Assembly (NCBI RefSeq): GCF_013141725.1
Contig: NZ_WHNZ01000030.1
Coordinates: 248,001 to 312,000, forward strand
Length of the DNA: 64,000 nucleotides
Source: Paenibacillus planticolens
GTDB lineage: Bacteria > Bacillota > Bacilli > Paenibacillales > NBRC-103111
Reading direction: 5' to 3'
A program made the translations under genes and the position numbers. Below are positions 1 through 8,343 of the stretch, in pieces. The notes below the pieces were generated by a model that was not told the origin of the DNA, did no database searches, and saw only the letters and a program-made list of their open reading frames with translations. Position 1 is the first letter of the stretch, and each line of letters opens with the position of its first letter.

Positions 1-1
1 A

Positions 2-1132
2 ATCCGGCCTGAGCCGATTACGCTTCTCTCCTACTTGGCAGGAGTGACCGAGCGTATCGGTTTGGCTGCAACCGTATCAACGACCTATCATGAGCCGTAC
101 AATTTAGCGCGTGAATTCTCCTGCTTGGACCATTTGAGCGGTGGTCGCGCAGCGTGGAATGTCGTGACCTCCGGCCGGGATGAAGAGGCTCATAATTTCA
201 GCCAACAGCGTCATCCCGCTCATGAGAAGCGATATGAACGAGCGCGCGAATTCGTCGATGTCGTGACATCCCTATGGGATAGCTGGGAAGATGACGCCAT
301 TGTGGCCGACAAAGCTAGCGGCATTTTCGCTGACCCTGACAAGGTGCACGAACTGAATCATCGGGGCGAATTTTTCGCCGTACGCGGACCCTTGAATCTG
401 CCGCGCTCGCCGCAGGGCAGACCCGTTGTCATTCAAGCGGGAGCTTCCGAAACCGGGAAGCTCCTCGCCGCACAGACGGCGGAAGTTGTCTTCACAGCAT
501 GGCAAACGCTGGAGGAAGCGCAGCTCTTTTACCGCAGCGTCAAGGAACTGGCTGTCGCTAACGGAAGAGCGCCGAATGACATCCTCATTATGCCGGGCAT
601 CTTCCCTGTCATTGGAGCAACGGAAGAAGAGGCCCGCGAGAAGGAAGCGCTCCTCCAGTCCCAAGTGCTGCCGGCCGTTGGATTATCCATGCTCTCCGCA
701 TCGCTGAATGTCGACCTGACCGGCTATCCGCTGGACGGCCCGCTGCCCGATCTCCCAGAGCTGCAGCAGGTGAACGGCGGCAAAAGCCGCTTCCAGCTCG
801 TCTCCGATATGGCGCGCCGCGAAGGCTTGACGATCCGCCAGCTCATGTACCGGGTGACGGGCGCCCGCGGTCACCGCACCATTTATGGCACACCGGTACA
901 GATCGCCGATCAGCTCGAAGAGTGGTTCAGCAGCGGGGCGTGCGACGGCTTCAATATCATGCCGCCTTACTTGCCCGGAGGTCTGGAAGAATTCGTCGAT
1001 CTTGTCATACCCGAGCTGCAGCGAAGAGGGTTATTCAGAACGGAGTACGAGGGCACGACCTTGCGCGATCACCTCGGACTGTCAAGACCGGCAAGCCGCT
1101 TTCGAGCGGCTGAATCTGCAAGTAGAAACTGA
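2..1132 (+). CDS. NtaA/SnaA/DszA-type FMN-dependent monooxygenase (LLM class), 5' end outside window
   Basis: The reading frame is open from base 2, so the gene starts upstream of the window; the first visible residues (IRPEPITLLSYLAG) align with the interior of the next gene. Family knowledge: these flavin-dependent oxygenases use FMNH2 from a partner reductase to cleave small organosulfur or nitrogen compounds such as sulfonates, sulfones and nitrilotriacetate. Visible family features are the VSTTYHEPYNLAREF and DHLSGGRAAWNVVTS segments, the GRPVVIQAG stretch and the C-terminal GTPVQIADQLEEWF. It is a close paralogue of the gene that follows 13 bp later, which suggests a tandem duplication with substrate divergence. 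A sulfonate-type binding protein follows, which favours organosulfur use. The exact substrate cannot be read from sequence. Confidence 0.9.
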   Translation: MRPEPITLLSYLAGVTERIGLAATVSTTYHEPYNLAREFSCLDHLSGGRAAWNVVTSGRDEEAHNFSQQRHPAHEKRYERAREFVDVVTSLWDSWEDDAIVADKASGIFADPDKVHELNHRGEFFAVRGPLNLPRSPQGRPVVIQAGASETGKLLAAQTAEVVFTAWQTLEEAQLFYRSVKELAVANGRAPNDILIMPGIFPVIGATEEEAREKEALLQSQVLPAVGLSMLSASLNVDLTGYPLDGPLPDLPELQQVNGGKSRFQLVSDMARREGLTIRQLMYRVTGARGHRTIYGTPVQIADQLEEWFSSGACDGFNIMPPYLPGGLEEFVDLVIPELQRRGLFRTEYEGTTLRDHLGLSRPASRFRAAESASRN

Positions 1133-1145
1133 GGGGAGCATGCCG

Positions 1146-2516
1146 ATGGGAACGAACAATCAACAAAGACAGCTTCATTTGGGGGCTTTTATTTTTGGCG
1201 TAGGCCATCATATTGCGGCTTGGCGCTATCCGTTGACGAATACAAGCGGACTTTTGAAGCTTGATTTCTACAAGCAATTCGCGCAGACCGCGGAGCGAGG
1301 CAAATTCGATCTTATTTTTATCGAAGACATCCCCGTGCTTCCGGAGCCGCTGAACAGAGCTGTTCAGTATACTCTCCCCGTTCGGGCGGAACCGCTCACC
1401 CTGCTGTCTGCGCTTGCCTCCGTCACTAAGAACATCGGACTTGTCGGAACGGTATCCACGACTTACAGCGAGCCTTTTCATGTTGCACGCAAATTCGCTT
1501 CCCTCGATCATCTAAGCGGAGGGCGCGCAGGCTGGAATGCCGTCACAACGAGTATGGAAAATACGGCCAAAAATTTCGGACGCGACCATCACTTGGACCA
1601 CACGCTCCGCTATGAGCGGGCGAAGGAATTCGTGGATGTCGTAACCGCGTTATGGGACAGCTGGGAAGATGGCGCGCTCCTCGTCGATAAAGCTTCCGGC
1701 CAGTTCGCAGATCCGGATAAAGTGCATGAGATTAATCATGTAGGCGAGCATTTTTCCGTGCGCGGCCCGCTGAACGTCCACCGCTCCGTGCAGGGACGCC
1801 CGGTTGTCGTGCAGGCCGGCTCATCCGCGACAGGGCAAGCTTTTGCCGCTCAGACAGCGGAAGTTGTTTTCACGGCGTGGCAGACGCTGGAAGAAGCGCA
1901 ATGCTTCTACGCGTCGCTCAAAGGTCAGCTGCCCACTTATGGACGATCGCCCGATGAGCTGAAAATATTGCCCGGCGTCCTGCCCTTCATTGGGGCAACG
2001 GAGGAAGAGGCGAAGCAGAAGGAAGCCGAATTCCAGGATCTCGTCCTCCCCGCGGTCGGACTGGGGATGGTGCAGAACATCCTGAGAGTGGATCTGTCGG
2101 GCTATCCGCTGGACGGACCTCTGCCTGATTTGCCCGATGCTGCCGATATCAATGGCGGCAAAAGCCGCTACCAGCTTCTGCTCGATATGGCGCGCAGAGA
2201 GCAACTCACGATTCGCCAGCTGATCCACCGGGTAACCGGCGCCCGCGGGCATCGAACCATTGCCGGAACTCCTGTCCAAATTGCAGACCAATTGGAAGAA
2301 TGGTTCGTGCATGAAGCTTGCGACGGCTTCAACATTATGCCTCCCTATTTGCCCGGCGGGCTGGATGAATTCGTCGATCTTGTCATTCCTGAGCTGCGGC
2401 GGCGCGGATTATTCCGCTCGGATTATACGGGTCGGACCTTGCGCGACCACCTCGGCTTAGCCAAACCTGCGAATCGCTTTGCAAAGCCAGCAGCGTCAGC
2501 ATCATCTGTTCATTAA
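1146..2516 (+). CDS. NtaA/SnaA/DszA-type FMN-dependent monooxygenase (LLM class)
   Basis: Encodes 456 residues, the normal full length for this family. Two ATGs are possible, at 1140 and 1146; the GGGGAG ribosome site at 1133-1138 is 7 nt from the second and only 1 nt from the first, so 1146 is preferred. The N-terminus (LHLGAFIFGVGHHIAAWRYP) carries the typical first strand of the TIM barrel, followed by VGTVSTTYSEP, DHLSGGRAGWNAVTT and GRPVVVQAGSSATG. Much of the chain matches the preceding gene, so the two are tandem paralogues. The reaction is probably reduced-flavin-dependent oxygenation of a small organosulfur or related compound; this is inferred from family and from the SsuA-like gene 34 bp downstream. 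No flavin reductase gene is visible in the window. Confidence 0.9.
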   Translation: MGTNNQQRQLHLGAFIFGVGHHIAAWRYPLTNTSGLLKLDFYKQFAQTAERGKFDLIFIEDIPVLPEPLNRAVQYTLPVRAEPLTLLSALASVTKNIGLVGTVSTTYSEPFHVARKFASLDHLSGGRAGWNAVTTSMENTAKNFGRDHHLDHTLRYERAKEFVDVVTALWDSWEDGALLVDKASGQFADPDKVHEINHVGEHFSVRGPLNVHRSVQGRPVVVQAGSSATGQAFAAQTAEVVFTAWQTLEEAQCFYASLKGQLPTYGRSPDELKILPGVLPFIGATEEEAKQKEAEFQDLVLPAVGLGMVQNILRVDLSGYPLDGPLPDLPDAADINGGKSRYQLLLDMARREQLTIRQLIHRVTGARGHRTIAGTPVQIADQLEEWFVHEACDGFNIMPPYLPGGLDEFVDLVIPELRRRGLFRSDYTGRTLRDHLGLAKPANRFAKPAASASSVH

Positions 2517-2550
2517 TCATCTATTACATTCAGTGAGGGGTCATGGCCAT

Positions 2551-3627
2551 ATGAAAAAGAAATCATTTAATAATAAAAGATTATCCTTATTGACGCTTAT
2601 CACGTTGGTTCTGCTATCAGCATGCGGAGCAAAAACGACGGGCGCTCCGACAAACGCAAGCACTGCGGCTCCAAGCGGCACACCTGCTGCGCAAAGCACC
2701 ACTGCCACATCCACTCCCGCGGCTGCTCCGAAAGAGAAGGTCGTTGTCAACATCGGCATCCAAGGCAAAACAGGCGTCCTTAACTATGCGCGTGATAAGG
2801 GATATTTTGAAAAAGCCTTTACCGCAGTTGGCGCTGAAGTGAAATGGAATGAGTTCGCCAGCGGCCCTCCTCATTTCGAGGCCATTGCTGCCGGAAGGCT
2901 TGACTTCGGGGCTACCGGCGGGACTCCTCTAATTTCCGGTCAAGTCGGCGGGGTTGATTTTAAAGGCATAGCCGTTACGAGCGACGGGAAAAAAGGCAAC
3001 ATGATCGTCGTGCCGAAAAATAGCCCCATCAAGGAATTGAAAGATCTCAAAGGCAAAAAAGTCGCCGTGGCGAAAGGCAGCAGCGCCTATAACTTCCTAT
3101 ACATGGCTATCGACAAAGCCGGACTGAAAGGCGACGACGTGAAAGTCATTCAGCTTCAGCCCGATGAAGCCAGACCTGCTCTCGACAGCGGCGCCATCGA
3201 CGCTTGGTCCATTTGGGAGCCCTACGCGACTACAGCGGTGTACCAATCTGGAGCATCTATTCTGGTCTCCGGCGAGAATCTGAACATCAATGCGCCTTCC
3301 TTCCTGATTGCGAGGACCAAATTTACACAGGAGCACCCCGATCTTACCGTGCTTTTCCTCAAAACTTACGAAGAAGCTCGTAAGTACTACGTCGATCATC
3401 AGGACGAAATCGCCGACGAGCTGTCCAAGTCCCAAAAGCTAGACAAAGCCATCATTGTGGATGTCTTGAAAAACACATTCCCGATTCTCTCTTCGATAAC
3501 GCCTGAGTTCGCCAAAGCGCACCAGGAGCAGGCTGACTTCCTGCAATCCGTCGGCGCGATTCCGAAAAAGCTGGACACATCGCAAGTGCTTGAAAGCAAA
3601 TTCATCGATCAAGCGCTGAAGAAATAG
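2551..3627 (+). CDS. ABC transporter substrate-binding lipoprotein, aliphatic sulfonate (SsuA/NMT1) type
   Basis: Encodes 358 residues starting at an ATG with GTGAGGGG upstream at 2533-2540. The N-terminus is a lipoprotein signal: KKKSFNNKR, a hydrophobic stretch, then the lipobox LLSAC with Cys at about residue 25, followed by a low-complexity Ala/Thr/Pro/Ser linker. The mature domain has SsuA/NMT1 features: VNIGIQGKTGVLNYARDKGYF, ATGGTPLISGQ, KELKDLKGKKVAVAKGSSAYNFL and DAWSIWEPYA. Its role would be to capture an organosulfur compound outside the cell and deliver it to a permease. It is the last gene of the group and no permease or ATPase follows, so partners must lie upstream or elsewhere. 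Sulfonate specificity is inferred from the family. Confidence 0.9.
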   Translation: MKKKSFNNKRLSLLTLITLVLLSACGAKTTGAPTNASTAAPSGTPAAQSTTATSTPAAAPKEKVVVNIGIQGKTGVLNYARDKGYFEKAFTAVGAEVKWNEFASGPPHFEAIAAGRLDFGATGGTPLISGQVGGVDFKGIAVTSDGKKGNMIVVPKNSPIKELKDLKGKKVAVAKGSSAYNFLYMAIDKAGLKGDDVKVIQLQPDEARPALDSGAIDAWSIWEPYATTAVYQSGASILVSGENLNINAPSFLIARTKFTQEHPDLTVLFLKTYEEARKYYVDHQDEIADELSKSQKLDKAIIVDVLKNTFPILSSITPEFAKAHQEQADFLQSVGAIPKKLDTSQVLESKFIDQALKK

Positions 3628-3699
3628 CGGTTTTGCAGCAAAATAACTAGAACAGCAGACTCTGAGGGCTAGGAGTTAAGCCGCTTGCAGCAAATAAGG

Positions 3700-3874
3700 G
3701 AGAAAATTCCTTCTAATTTGACCGCAGAAGCTGGTCAGATCAATTTAGCCTGAAAAACTCCCGCTATTTGTACCGATTTCGTGGGAATTCACTAAATCCG
3801 GTCAAATTAACGGGAGTTTTTTCCTTTATTCCCCTCCGAGATCTTCATTCCATCCATTTAGAGGTGAATTTTCC
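3700..3874. repeat. Palindromic four-unit intergenic repeat, family II, copy 1
   Basis: Two forward units (3700-3724 and 3752-3775) and two reverse-complement units (3799-3824 and 3850-3874) related to AAAACTCCCGnTAATTTGAC. The forward units end 51 bp apart and the reverse units start 51 bp apart. The inner pair contains an 11-bp perfect inverted repeat (AAAAACTCCCG at 3753-3763 and its complement at 3811-3821). It lies between the convergent genes ending at 3627 and 3991. A related element is at 51526-51699. Confidence 0.8.
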
Positions 3875-3940
3875 AGTTATTATACTACCACTACTTCCCT
3901 GACCCGAAAACATCATCGTTCATCCAACCTTCCCCACAAC

Positions 3941-3978
3941 AAAAAAATCTGCCCAAGCTCACCGCTGCAAGCAGATTT
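3941..3978 (-). terminator. Rho-independent terminator of the FhuF-like gene
   Basis: On the minus strand AAATCTGC pairs with GCAGATTT across an 18-nt loop and is followed by a run of seven T. It sits 13 bp beyond the stop codon of the gene at 3991-4824. Confidence 0.8.
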
Positions 3979-3990
3979 CCTCTATGTATG

Positions 3991-4824
3991 CTACTGCACA
4001 GCAACCTTATCCGCTGCTTCTTGCGCCAACTTCTCCCGGATCTGCGCTTTACGCTCCTCGCGCTCGCTGGGTTTCATCCGCGGGCATGTGTAGCAGTAAT
4101 AGCCGCCTTCCGTCCGGTAAAACATACAACAAGCGCTCTTCATCCGGATTTGCGTATCGGGCTCGCCCGGGGCTCCAGGATAATCCAAGAAAATGAATTT
4201 CACTTGCAGCGGATTCCCGGCACGCCCGAAGACTTGACCGCTCATACTTTGCGAAACAAACGTCCATTCTTCCTCAATGCGCAGCTGTTCCTCCTCGGAA
4301 CCGGCTTGTTCCTTCATATTGTCGAAAAAGTAGCGAAGCCGCATCGGAAAAAGCTTCCATAGATGCGTGATATCCATCTCGGCTGCCAAAGAAGTAGCTT
4401 CTACGATCGGGCGAATATGGATGCCGTACCAGTTGTTCAGGCGCTCTTCGCGCCATACGCTGCGCTCTCCAGCCCGAGGGCCCTCAAGCGGCCGAATTTC
4501 ACGAAGGACATAGCGGAACTCGGCATGCCCTTTGTCGTGTTGATAAATTTGCAACGTCCAAAGCTCCGGCGCCAAATCAATCAACTCATCCTTTGTCAGC
4601 ATAAAATGCATGGCGTTGTTCAAAACACCAAGCCGGCTGATCACATACGCACCGGCCGCCGCAGGTTCGAGTGCCTTCATTAGCGGTGAATAGGCGTTAA
4701 TCAACTCCTGCATACCGGTCTTAGACGAGAGACGGCTGCCTGCAATTGCAAATAACGGCTGTGGGTGCAGCTCCGTCGTAACTCCGAACTGCTCCGCGAT
4801 AACATGCTGCAAAGACGAACTCAT
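3991..4824 (-). CDS. FhuF-like ferric siderophore reductase with CC-x10-C-x2-C iron-sulfur motif
   Basis: Encodes 277 residues. ATGs at 4830 and 4824 are both in frame; the AGGAGG at 4832-4837 is 7 nt from the second and 1 nt from the first, so 4824 (MSSSLQHV) is chosen. The C-terminal end carries adjacent cysteines near residues 232-233, then CYTC near 244-247, exactly the CC-x10-C-x2-C pattern known for the [2Fe-2S] site of FhuF-type ferric-siderophore reductases. The rest resembles the IucA/IucC C-terminal/FhuF superfamily. Its likely role is cytoplasmic reduction of Fe(III)-siderophore to release iron. It lies just downstream of a siderophore ATPase gene and behind a perfect Fur box, so it is probably iron-repressed and co-transcribed. 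It may remain functional although the ATPase gene is interrupted. Confidence 0.82.
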   Translation of the reverse strand: MSSSLQHVIAEQFGVTTELHPQPLFAIAGSRLSSKTGMQELINAYSPLMKALEPAAAGAYVISRLGVLNNAMHFMLTKDELIDLAPELWTLQIYQHDKGHAEFRYVLREIRPLEGPRAGERSVWREERLNNWYGIHIRPIVEATSLAAEMDITHLWKLFPMRLRYFFDNMKEQAGSEEEQLRIEEEWTFVSQSMSGQVFGRAGNPLQVKFIFLDYPGAPGEPDTQIRMKSACCMFYRTEGGYYCYTCPRMKPSEREERKAQIREKLAQEAADKVAVQ

Positions 4825-4846
4825 TTTCATGCCTCCTTCTTCCTCT

Positions 4847-5710
4847 TTAGCGGGATGCCCCAGCCGCAACCATGGTTTGTGGCTTTTCCGGAGCCTGCGC
4901 CTTCGTCTGCTTCTGCGCTGTCTCATCGCCTACAAGATCGTAAGGGATACAAAGCGGCACACCCGTACGCGGATCCGCAACGATATCCGCCTCAATGCCG
5001 AATACTTCGCGAAGCACCGGCGCGGTGACAACCTGCTCTGGTGTCCCTTCGCTGACCACCTGCCCTTGTACAATCGCGACCATATGATGCGCATAATGGG
5101 TCGCATGATTCAGATCATGAACGACCATAATAATGGTCCTTCCTTCTTCCTTGTTCAGCTTCTGCAGCAGCTTCAGTACTTCCAGCTGATGCGCCATATC
5201 CAGGAACGTGGTCGGCTCATCCAGGAAAAGAATGTCGGTTTGCTGCGCCAATGCCATCGCAATCCAAGCACGCTGCCGTTGACCGCCGGACAGCTGATCT
5301 ACCGGACGATCGGCGAACGGCGTCATGCCGGTAACCTCAATCGCCCAAGAGATCGTCTCCTTATCTTCCTTCGTCATGGAGCCGAAGCCTTTCTGGTGCG
5401 GGAATCTTCCGTAAGACACGAGCTCGCTGACCGTCAAGCCCTCCGGCGCAGTCGGATTCTGCGGCAAGATCGCCAGCTCCCGGGCGACTTCCTTCGTCGT
5501 CCGTTGGTGGATGGACTAGCCGTCAAGATACACCTGGCCGCCTTTTATTTTCATAATACGCGCGAGCGATTTCAAAATGGTGGATTTGCCGGAACCATTG
5601 GCCCCGACAAGCGCTGTAATTTTGGCATCGGGAATGGACAAATTCAGGTTGCTGACGATCAAGCGATCGTCGTAAGCGATATCTACTTGCTGTGTATACA
5701 AACGAGTCAT
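4847..5710 (-). pseudogene. Siderophore ABC transporter ATPase (YusV/FhuC type) interrupted by one in-frame TAG
   Basis: The frame from ATG 5710 to stop 4847 is intact except for a TAG at 5516-5518, about codon 65. Before it: ALVGANGSGKST (Walker A) and QVYLDG. After it, in the same frame: [19 protein letters not shown], the signature LSGGQRQR, Walker [10 protein letters not shown], and the VVHDLNHA switch. In homologues the stop position normally holds Lys or Gln, one base from TAG (AAG or CAG). The family energises Fe-siderophore import, and B. subtilis YusV serves several siderophore permeases. No permease is adjacent. Possible readings are a recent null mutation, suppression or readthrough, restart at TTG near 5467 (which would lack Walker A), or a sequence error. 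A Fur box lies upstream. Confidence 0.88.
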
Positions 5711-5761
5711 GGGGACGCTCCTCTCAGGATGAGCTTGCTCAAGCTCCTGTTCATAAAGGCC

Positions 5762-5794
5762 ATTATACCACAGGTGATAATGATTATCATTACT
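5762..5794 (-). promoter_or_regulatory. Fur box overlapping promoter of the siderophore ATPase/FhuF-like pair
   Basis: TGATAATGATTATCA at 5775-5789 is a perfect 7-1-7 inverted repeat matching the Bacillus Fur consensus. On the minus strand it ends 7 bp upstream of a TATAAT -10 hexamer (5762-5767), so it covers the spacer and -35 region. Iron-bound Fur would block RNA polymerase. The start codon lies about 50 bp downstream of the -10. Confidence 0.88.
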
Positions 5795-5880
5795 ATTTTA
5801 GGATAAAAATAAACCGCTTATGCCTCTGCAAAATTCCTGTTTCCGCCTCACGCTTTGCAAACGCTTACAAAAATGAGCAT

Positions 5881-5922
5881 AAAAAAAGGAGACGGTCCGT
5901 TATAGCGTAGGAGCTCTCCTTT
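5881..5922 (-). terminator. Rho-independent terminator of the deoR-like gene
   Basis: Minus-strand AAAGGAGA pairs with TCTCCTTT around a loop of about 20 nt, followed by a run of T. It directly follows the stop of the gene at 5929-6873. Confidence 0.75.
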
Positions 5923-5928
5923 GAATTT

Positions 5929-6873
5929 TCAAACCTTATAATCTAGCAAATACTGAGCCGTAAACTGATCGGTAATTAACGTATTGGTATATTTCCCGCG
6001 AATGGCACCGTATATCGCATCAACTTTCGTTACGCCGCCTGCGACAAGGATCGATTTCTCTTTCTTGCTCAGCTCATTCAGATCAATGCCGATTGTGCGG
6101 CGGTCCAGCTCTTCACTACAAATAATGCCTTCCAAATCTATGAATCTGGAACATATGTCTCCCACGCCCTTCCCTTGGATAAGATCCAAATCCGAAGAGG
6201 AGAAATAATCCGCTTTGAGCAAAACAGAGTCTTCTGTCGGAACCCCGACCGTGAACACGGCGATATTGGCCTGCTTGCCCAAATCAAGAATTTTGCGAAT
6301 ATGCCGGTCCGCTTCAATAGCCTGCTTCACTACGATATGATCGACAATCGCAGGCAGCGGTAAAAGATGCGGATTCGTATGAAACGCCTCGCCAAAAAGA
6401 TGAAGAATCTCCGACGCGTATGTATTGCATTCTGAATAACTGATGCCGCCGTTTAGTTGAACAACCGTGACATCTTTCACATGTTTGTTTTGCAGCTTCA
6501 CAGCTACTTCATAAAGCGTCGTTCCCCATGTAGTCGCAATGGTATCACCGTCTTTCACGACTTCACACAAATAGCCAGCCGCAGCCTCGCCTAAATATTT
6601 TTTGACGATATCTTCCAAGTACTGAGGAACTGAAACAACAACCGCCTTCTGCAGCTGGTACTTTTCCTCTAACTGAGCGGCTAAACTCTCATTTTTTTCA
6701 GTAGGGTCCGTAATCTTAATTTGAACAATACCATCCGCTCTTGCTTGCTGTAGAAACTTCGAAACAGTAGGGCGAGATACGCCAAGGTGCTTTGCTATCT
6801 CATGTTGACTATAGTCCAACTGATAATACATTCTGGCTGCATCCATGATTCTTTCCAGCTTGTCTCCGCTCAT
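5929..6873 (-). CDS. deoR: DeoR/SorC-family sugar-binding transcriptional regulator, DeoR-like
   Basis: Encodes 314 residues, the same size as B. subtilis DeoR (313), which represses deoxyribonucleoside catabolism and is induced by deoxyribose-5-phosphate. ATG at 6873 has AAAGGG 9 nt upstream; an in-frame TTG at 6882 abuts that site and is rejected. The N-terminal helix-turn-helix (DYSQHEIAKHLGVSRPTVSKFL) is at about residues 19-40. The effector domain carries the family signatures GDTIATTWGTTLYEVA, VVQLNGGI, DRHIRKILDLGKQANIA, VGDICSRFID and ILVAGGVTKV. No dra, nupC or pdp genes are next to it, so its target must be elsewhere or it regulates another sugar gene. The assignment rests on recalled similarity along the whole chain. 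Confidence 0.85.
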   Translation of the reverse strand: MSGDKLERIMDAARMYYQLDYSQHEIAKHLGVSRPTVSKFLQQARADGIVQIKITDPTEKNESLAAQLEEKYQLQKAVVVSVPQYLEDIVKKYLGEAAAGYLCEVVKDGDTIATTWGTTLYEVAVKLQNKHVKDVTVVQLNGGISYSECNTYASEILHLFGEAFHTNPHLLPLPAIVDHIVVKQAIEADRHIRKILDLGKQANIAVFTVGVPTEDSVLLKADYFSSSDLDLIQGKGVGDICSRFIDLEGIICSEELDRRTIGIDLNELSKKEKSILVAGGVTKVDAIYGAIRGKYTNTLITDQFTAQYLLDYKV

Positions 6874-7022
6874 ACGTCTCAACCCTTTATTTTATATTAA
6901 ACTAGTACTGCTCCTAATTTCACAATAATTATAGGGACAATCCCAATAAAAGACAATCTTTTTAAATGCTAACCCCATTCAACCATAAGAAAAAGAAAGT
7001 ATTTCACCAAAAATCGAGAAAA

Positions 7023-7121
7023 ACCGTCAGGAAAAGATGATATGATCCCCCTAAATAAACTTTCCTGTCGACTCTTAACACTGTCTACTTAACGGGAGTG
7101 ATATCAAAACATCCTGACGGT
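7023..7121. repeat. 10-bp inverted repeat with 79-bp spacing upstream of deoR-like gene
   Basis: ACCGTCAGGA (7023-7032) and its exact complement TCCTGACGGT (7112-7121) lie between the deoR-like start and the next gene. They could be paired regulator half-sites with looping, or chance. Confidence 0.35.
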
Positions 7122-7159
7122 ACATATGCGTGCAGAGATTTCCATCAACTGGATTTCCC

Positions 7160-8179
7160 TTATCCATTAAGAAAATGATCCATGATCCCTTCTTTGGCTT
7201 CCTCCAAAGCTGGCAGTTCAAGTATCATATGAGCCTCTATTTCGAAAGCATGCAGAAGCTGTCTCAAATAATTTGCCACATTTTCGTTGCATACCCATAT
7301 ACCTTTGGGAATTACTTGCATTTTATCGAGAATTTCAAATAAACGCTCAGCCATCTTTTTTGGCACTTCCGATTTTTCAGCTAAACCGAAATGAAGAATT
7401 TGTCCTGATTCATGATCAACAATCAAAATCATCATCGGGTAATACGGCCTTTCGCCTTCGTCAATAGGCATCGGCATATAAAAGCAATCTATCTCCCAAA
7501 TGGCAACTATCTTTTTGAGTGACTTTTTCACTTTGGCGACTCGCAATTCATCGATGGGGTCCGCCGTATTCGCCATTACCACCTCTATAGGCATTGGTTC
7601 TATCCACTCATCTGACCAAGTCAAATTCAACTGCTCTCCAGTCGAGACTCTTGTTAAAAAGGTATTATTCGCCCCTTCCAATAGAGCGTCCGGATTGTGT
7701 TTATATGCTTCGGCAACTTCTACCGCTTGCTGCAGCGCCAAAGTTAAAAATAAGACATGCTCCTGATTCTCAATCGGCCATGGAAGAAACCCAGGTTCAT
7801 ATAATCGGAACGTTGGCCAAGCATTAGCTCCCCGAAATTTCAGCCCAAGCTCTTTGATTTGTTTATACTCAGCGGGAAGCAGCTCCGTTCTATTATCAAA
7901 GGAAAGCATCAAGCAGTGCTGCGTAAACATTGGATCTTGATTCGAATCCCCTTCGAACATGCTCATCAAGGTTTCAAGCCCCTCTGTCCCCAAATAGACA
8001 GCCAGACCATACAGATCGCCTCCTCCGCCCATGACACAGCAGTATCCAATCTCTCCGTTCAAAGGATTCTGCACACCGAAAATATGGCCGTTCGACAGAT
8101 GCTCCCAACACGCTGCTCTTTTAAATGCTGCTGCTGCTTCATACAAGTTTGTCCATTGCTCCATTGACTGTAGATTCAT
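7160..8179 (-). CDS. Hypothetical protein, probably DUF6930/DUF7309-type
   Basis: Encodes 339 residues from ATG 8179 with AAGGAG 6 nt upstream. I do not recognise a function. The N-terminal part (WEHLSNGHIFGVQNPLNGEIGYCCVMGGGGDLYGLAVYLG) and the segments FRGANAWPTFRLYEPGFLPW and YYPMMILIVDHESGQILHFGL resemble uncharacterised Firmicutes proteins with DUF7309- and DUF6930-type domains. No signal peptide, membrane segment or known catalytic motif is visible, so it is probably cytoplasmic. It stands alone between the deoR-like gene and the mannosidase locus, all on the same strand, with no overlap. Confidence 0.75.
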   Translation of the reverse strand: MNLQSMEQWTNLYEAAAAFKRAACWEHLSNGHIFGVQNPLNGEIGYCCVMGGGGDLYGLAVYLGTEGLETLMSMFEGDSNQDPMFTQHCLMLSFDNRTELLPAEYKQIKELGLKFRGANAWPTFRLYEPGFLPWPIENQEHVLFLTLALQQAVEVAEAYKHNPDALLEGANNTFLTRVSTGEQLNLTWSDEWIEPMPIEVVMANTADPIDELRVAKVKKSLKKIVAIWEIDCFYMPMPIDEGERPYYPMMILIVDHESGQILHFGLAEKSEVPKKMAERLFEILDKMQVIPKGIWVCNENVANYLRQLLHAFEIEAHMILELPALEEAKEGIMDHFLNG

Positions 8180-8285
8180 ATGTTTCTCCTTTTTTTGGCT
8201 ATACGGACTGTATGCTCATCATTTTAGCATAACCATTTTGAAAGTCGAATATAGGAGACTACTATTGTTCCTTGCAACACATGTT

Positions 8286-8319
8286 AAAAAGGGCAGCTTC
8301 CCATAAGGAACTGCCCTTT
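8286..8319 (-). terminator. Rho-independent terminator closing the secreted-protein genes
   Basis: Minus-strand AAAGGGCAG pairs with CTGCCCTTT with a short inner stem and T-run, 25 bp after the stop of the gene at 8344-11982. It marks the end of the mannan locus. Confidence 0.85.
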
Positions 8320-8343
8320 CCTATAAAACCTTGCTGCAAATAA

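Noticed and set aside
885..1145. Upstream extension of the second monooxygenase frame to 885
   Set aside because: It would overlap the preceding gene by about 250 bp in another frame; the ribosome site and family length support a start at 1146.
4847..5467. Intact 206-residue ATPase beginning at TTG 5467
   Set aside because: It would lack Walker A and has no ribosome site; it is the distal part of an interrupted gene.
4829..5806. 325-codon plus-strand frame across the siderophore ATPase
   Set aside because: Antisense to a gene with Walker A, signature and Walker B motifs; Arg/His-rich shadow composition.
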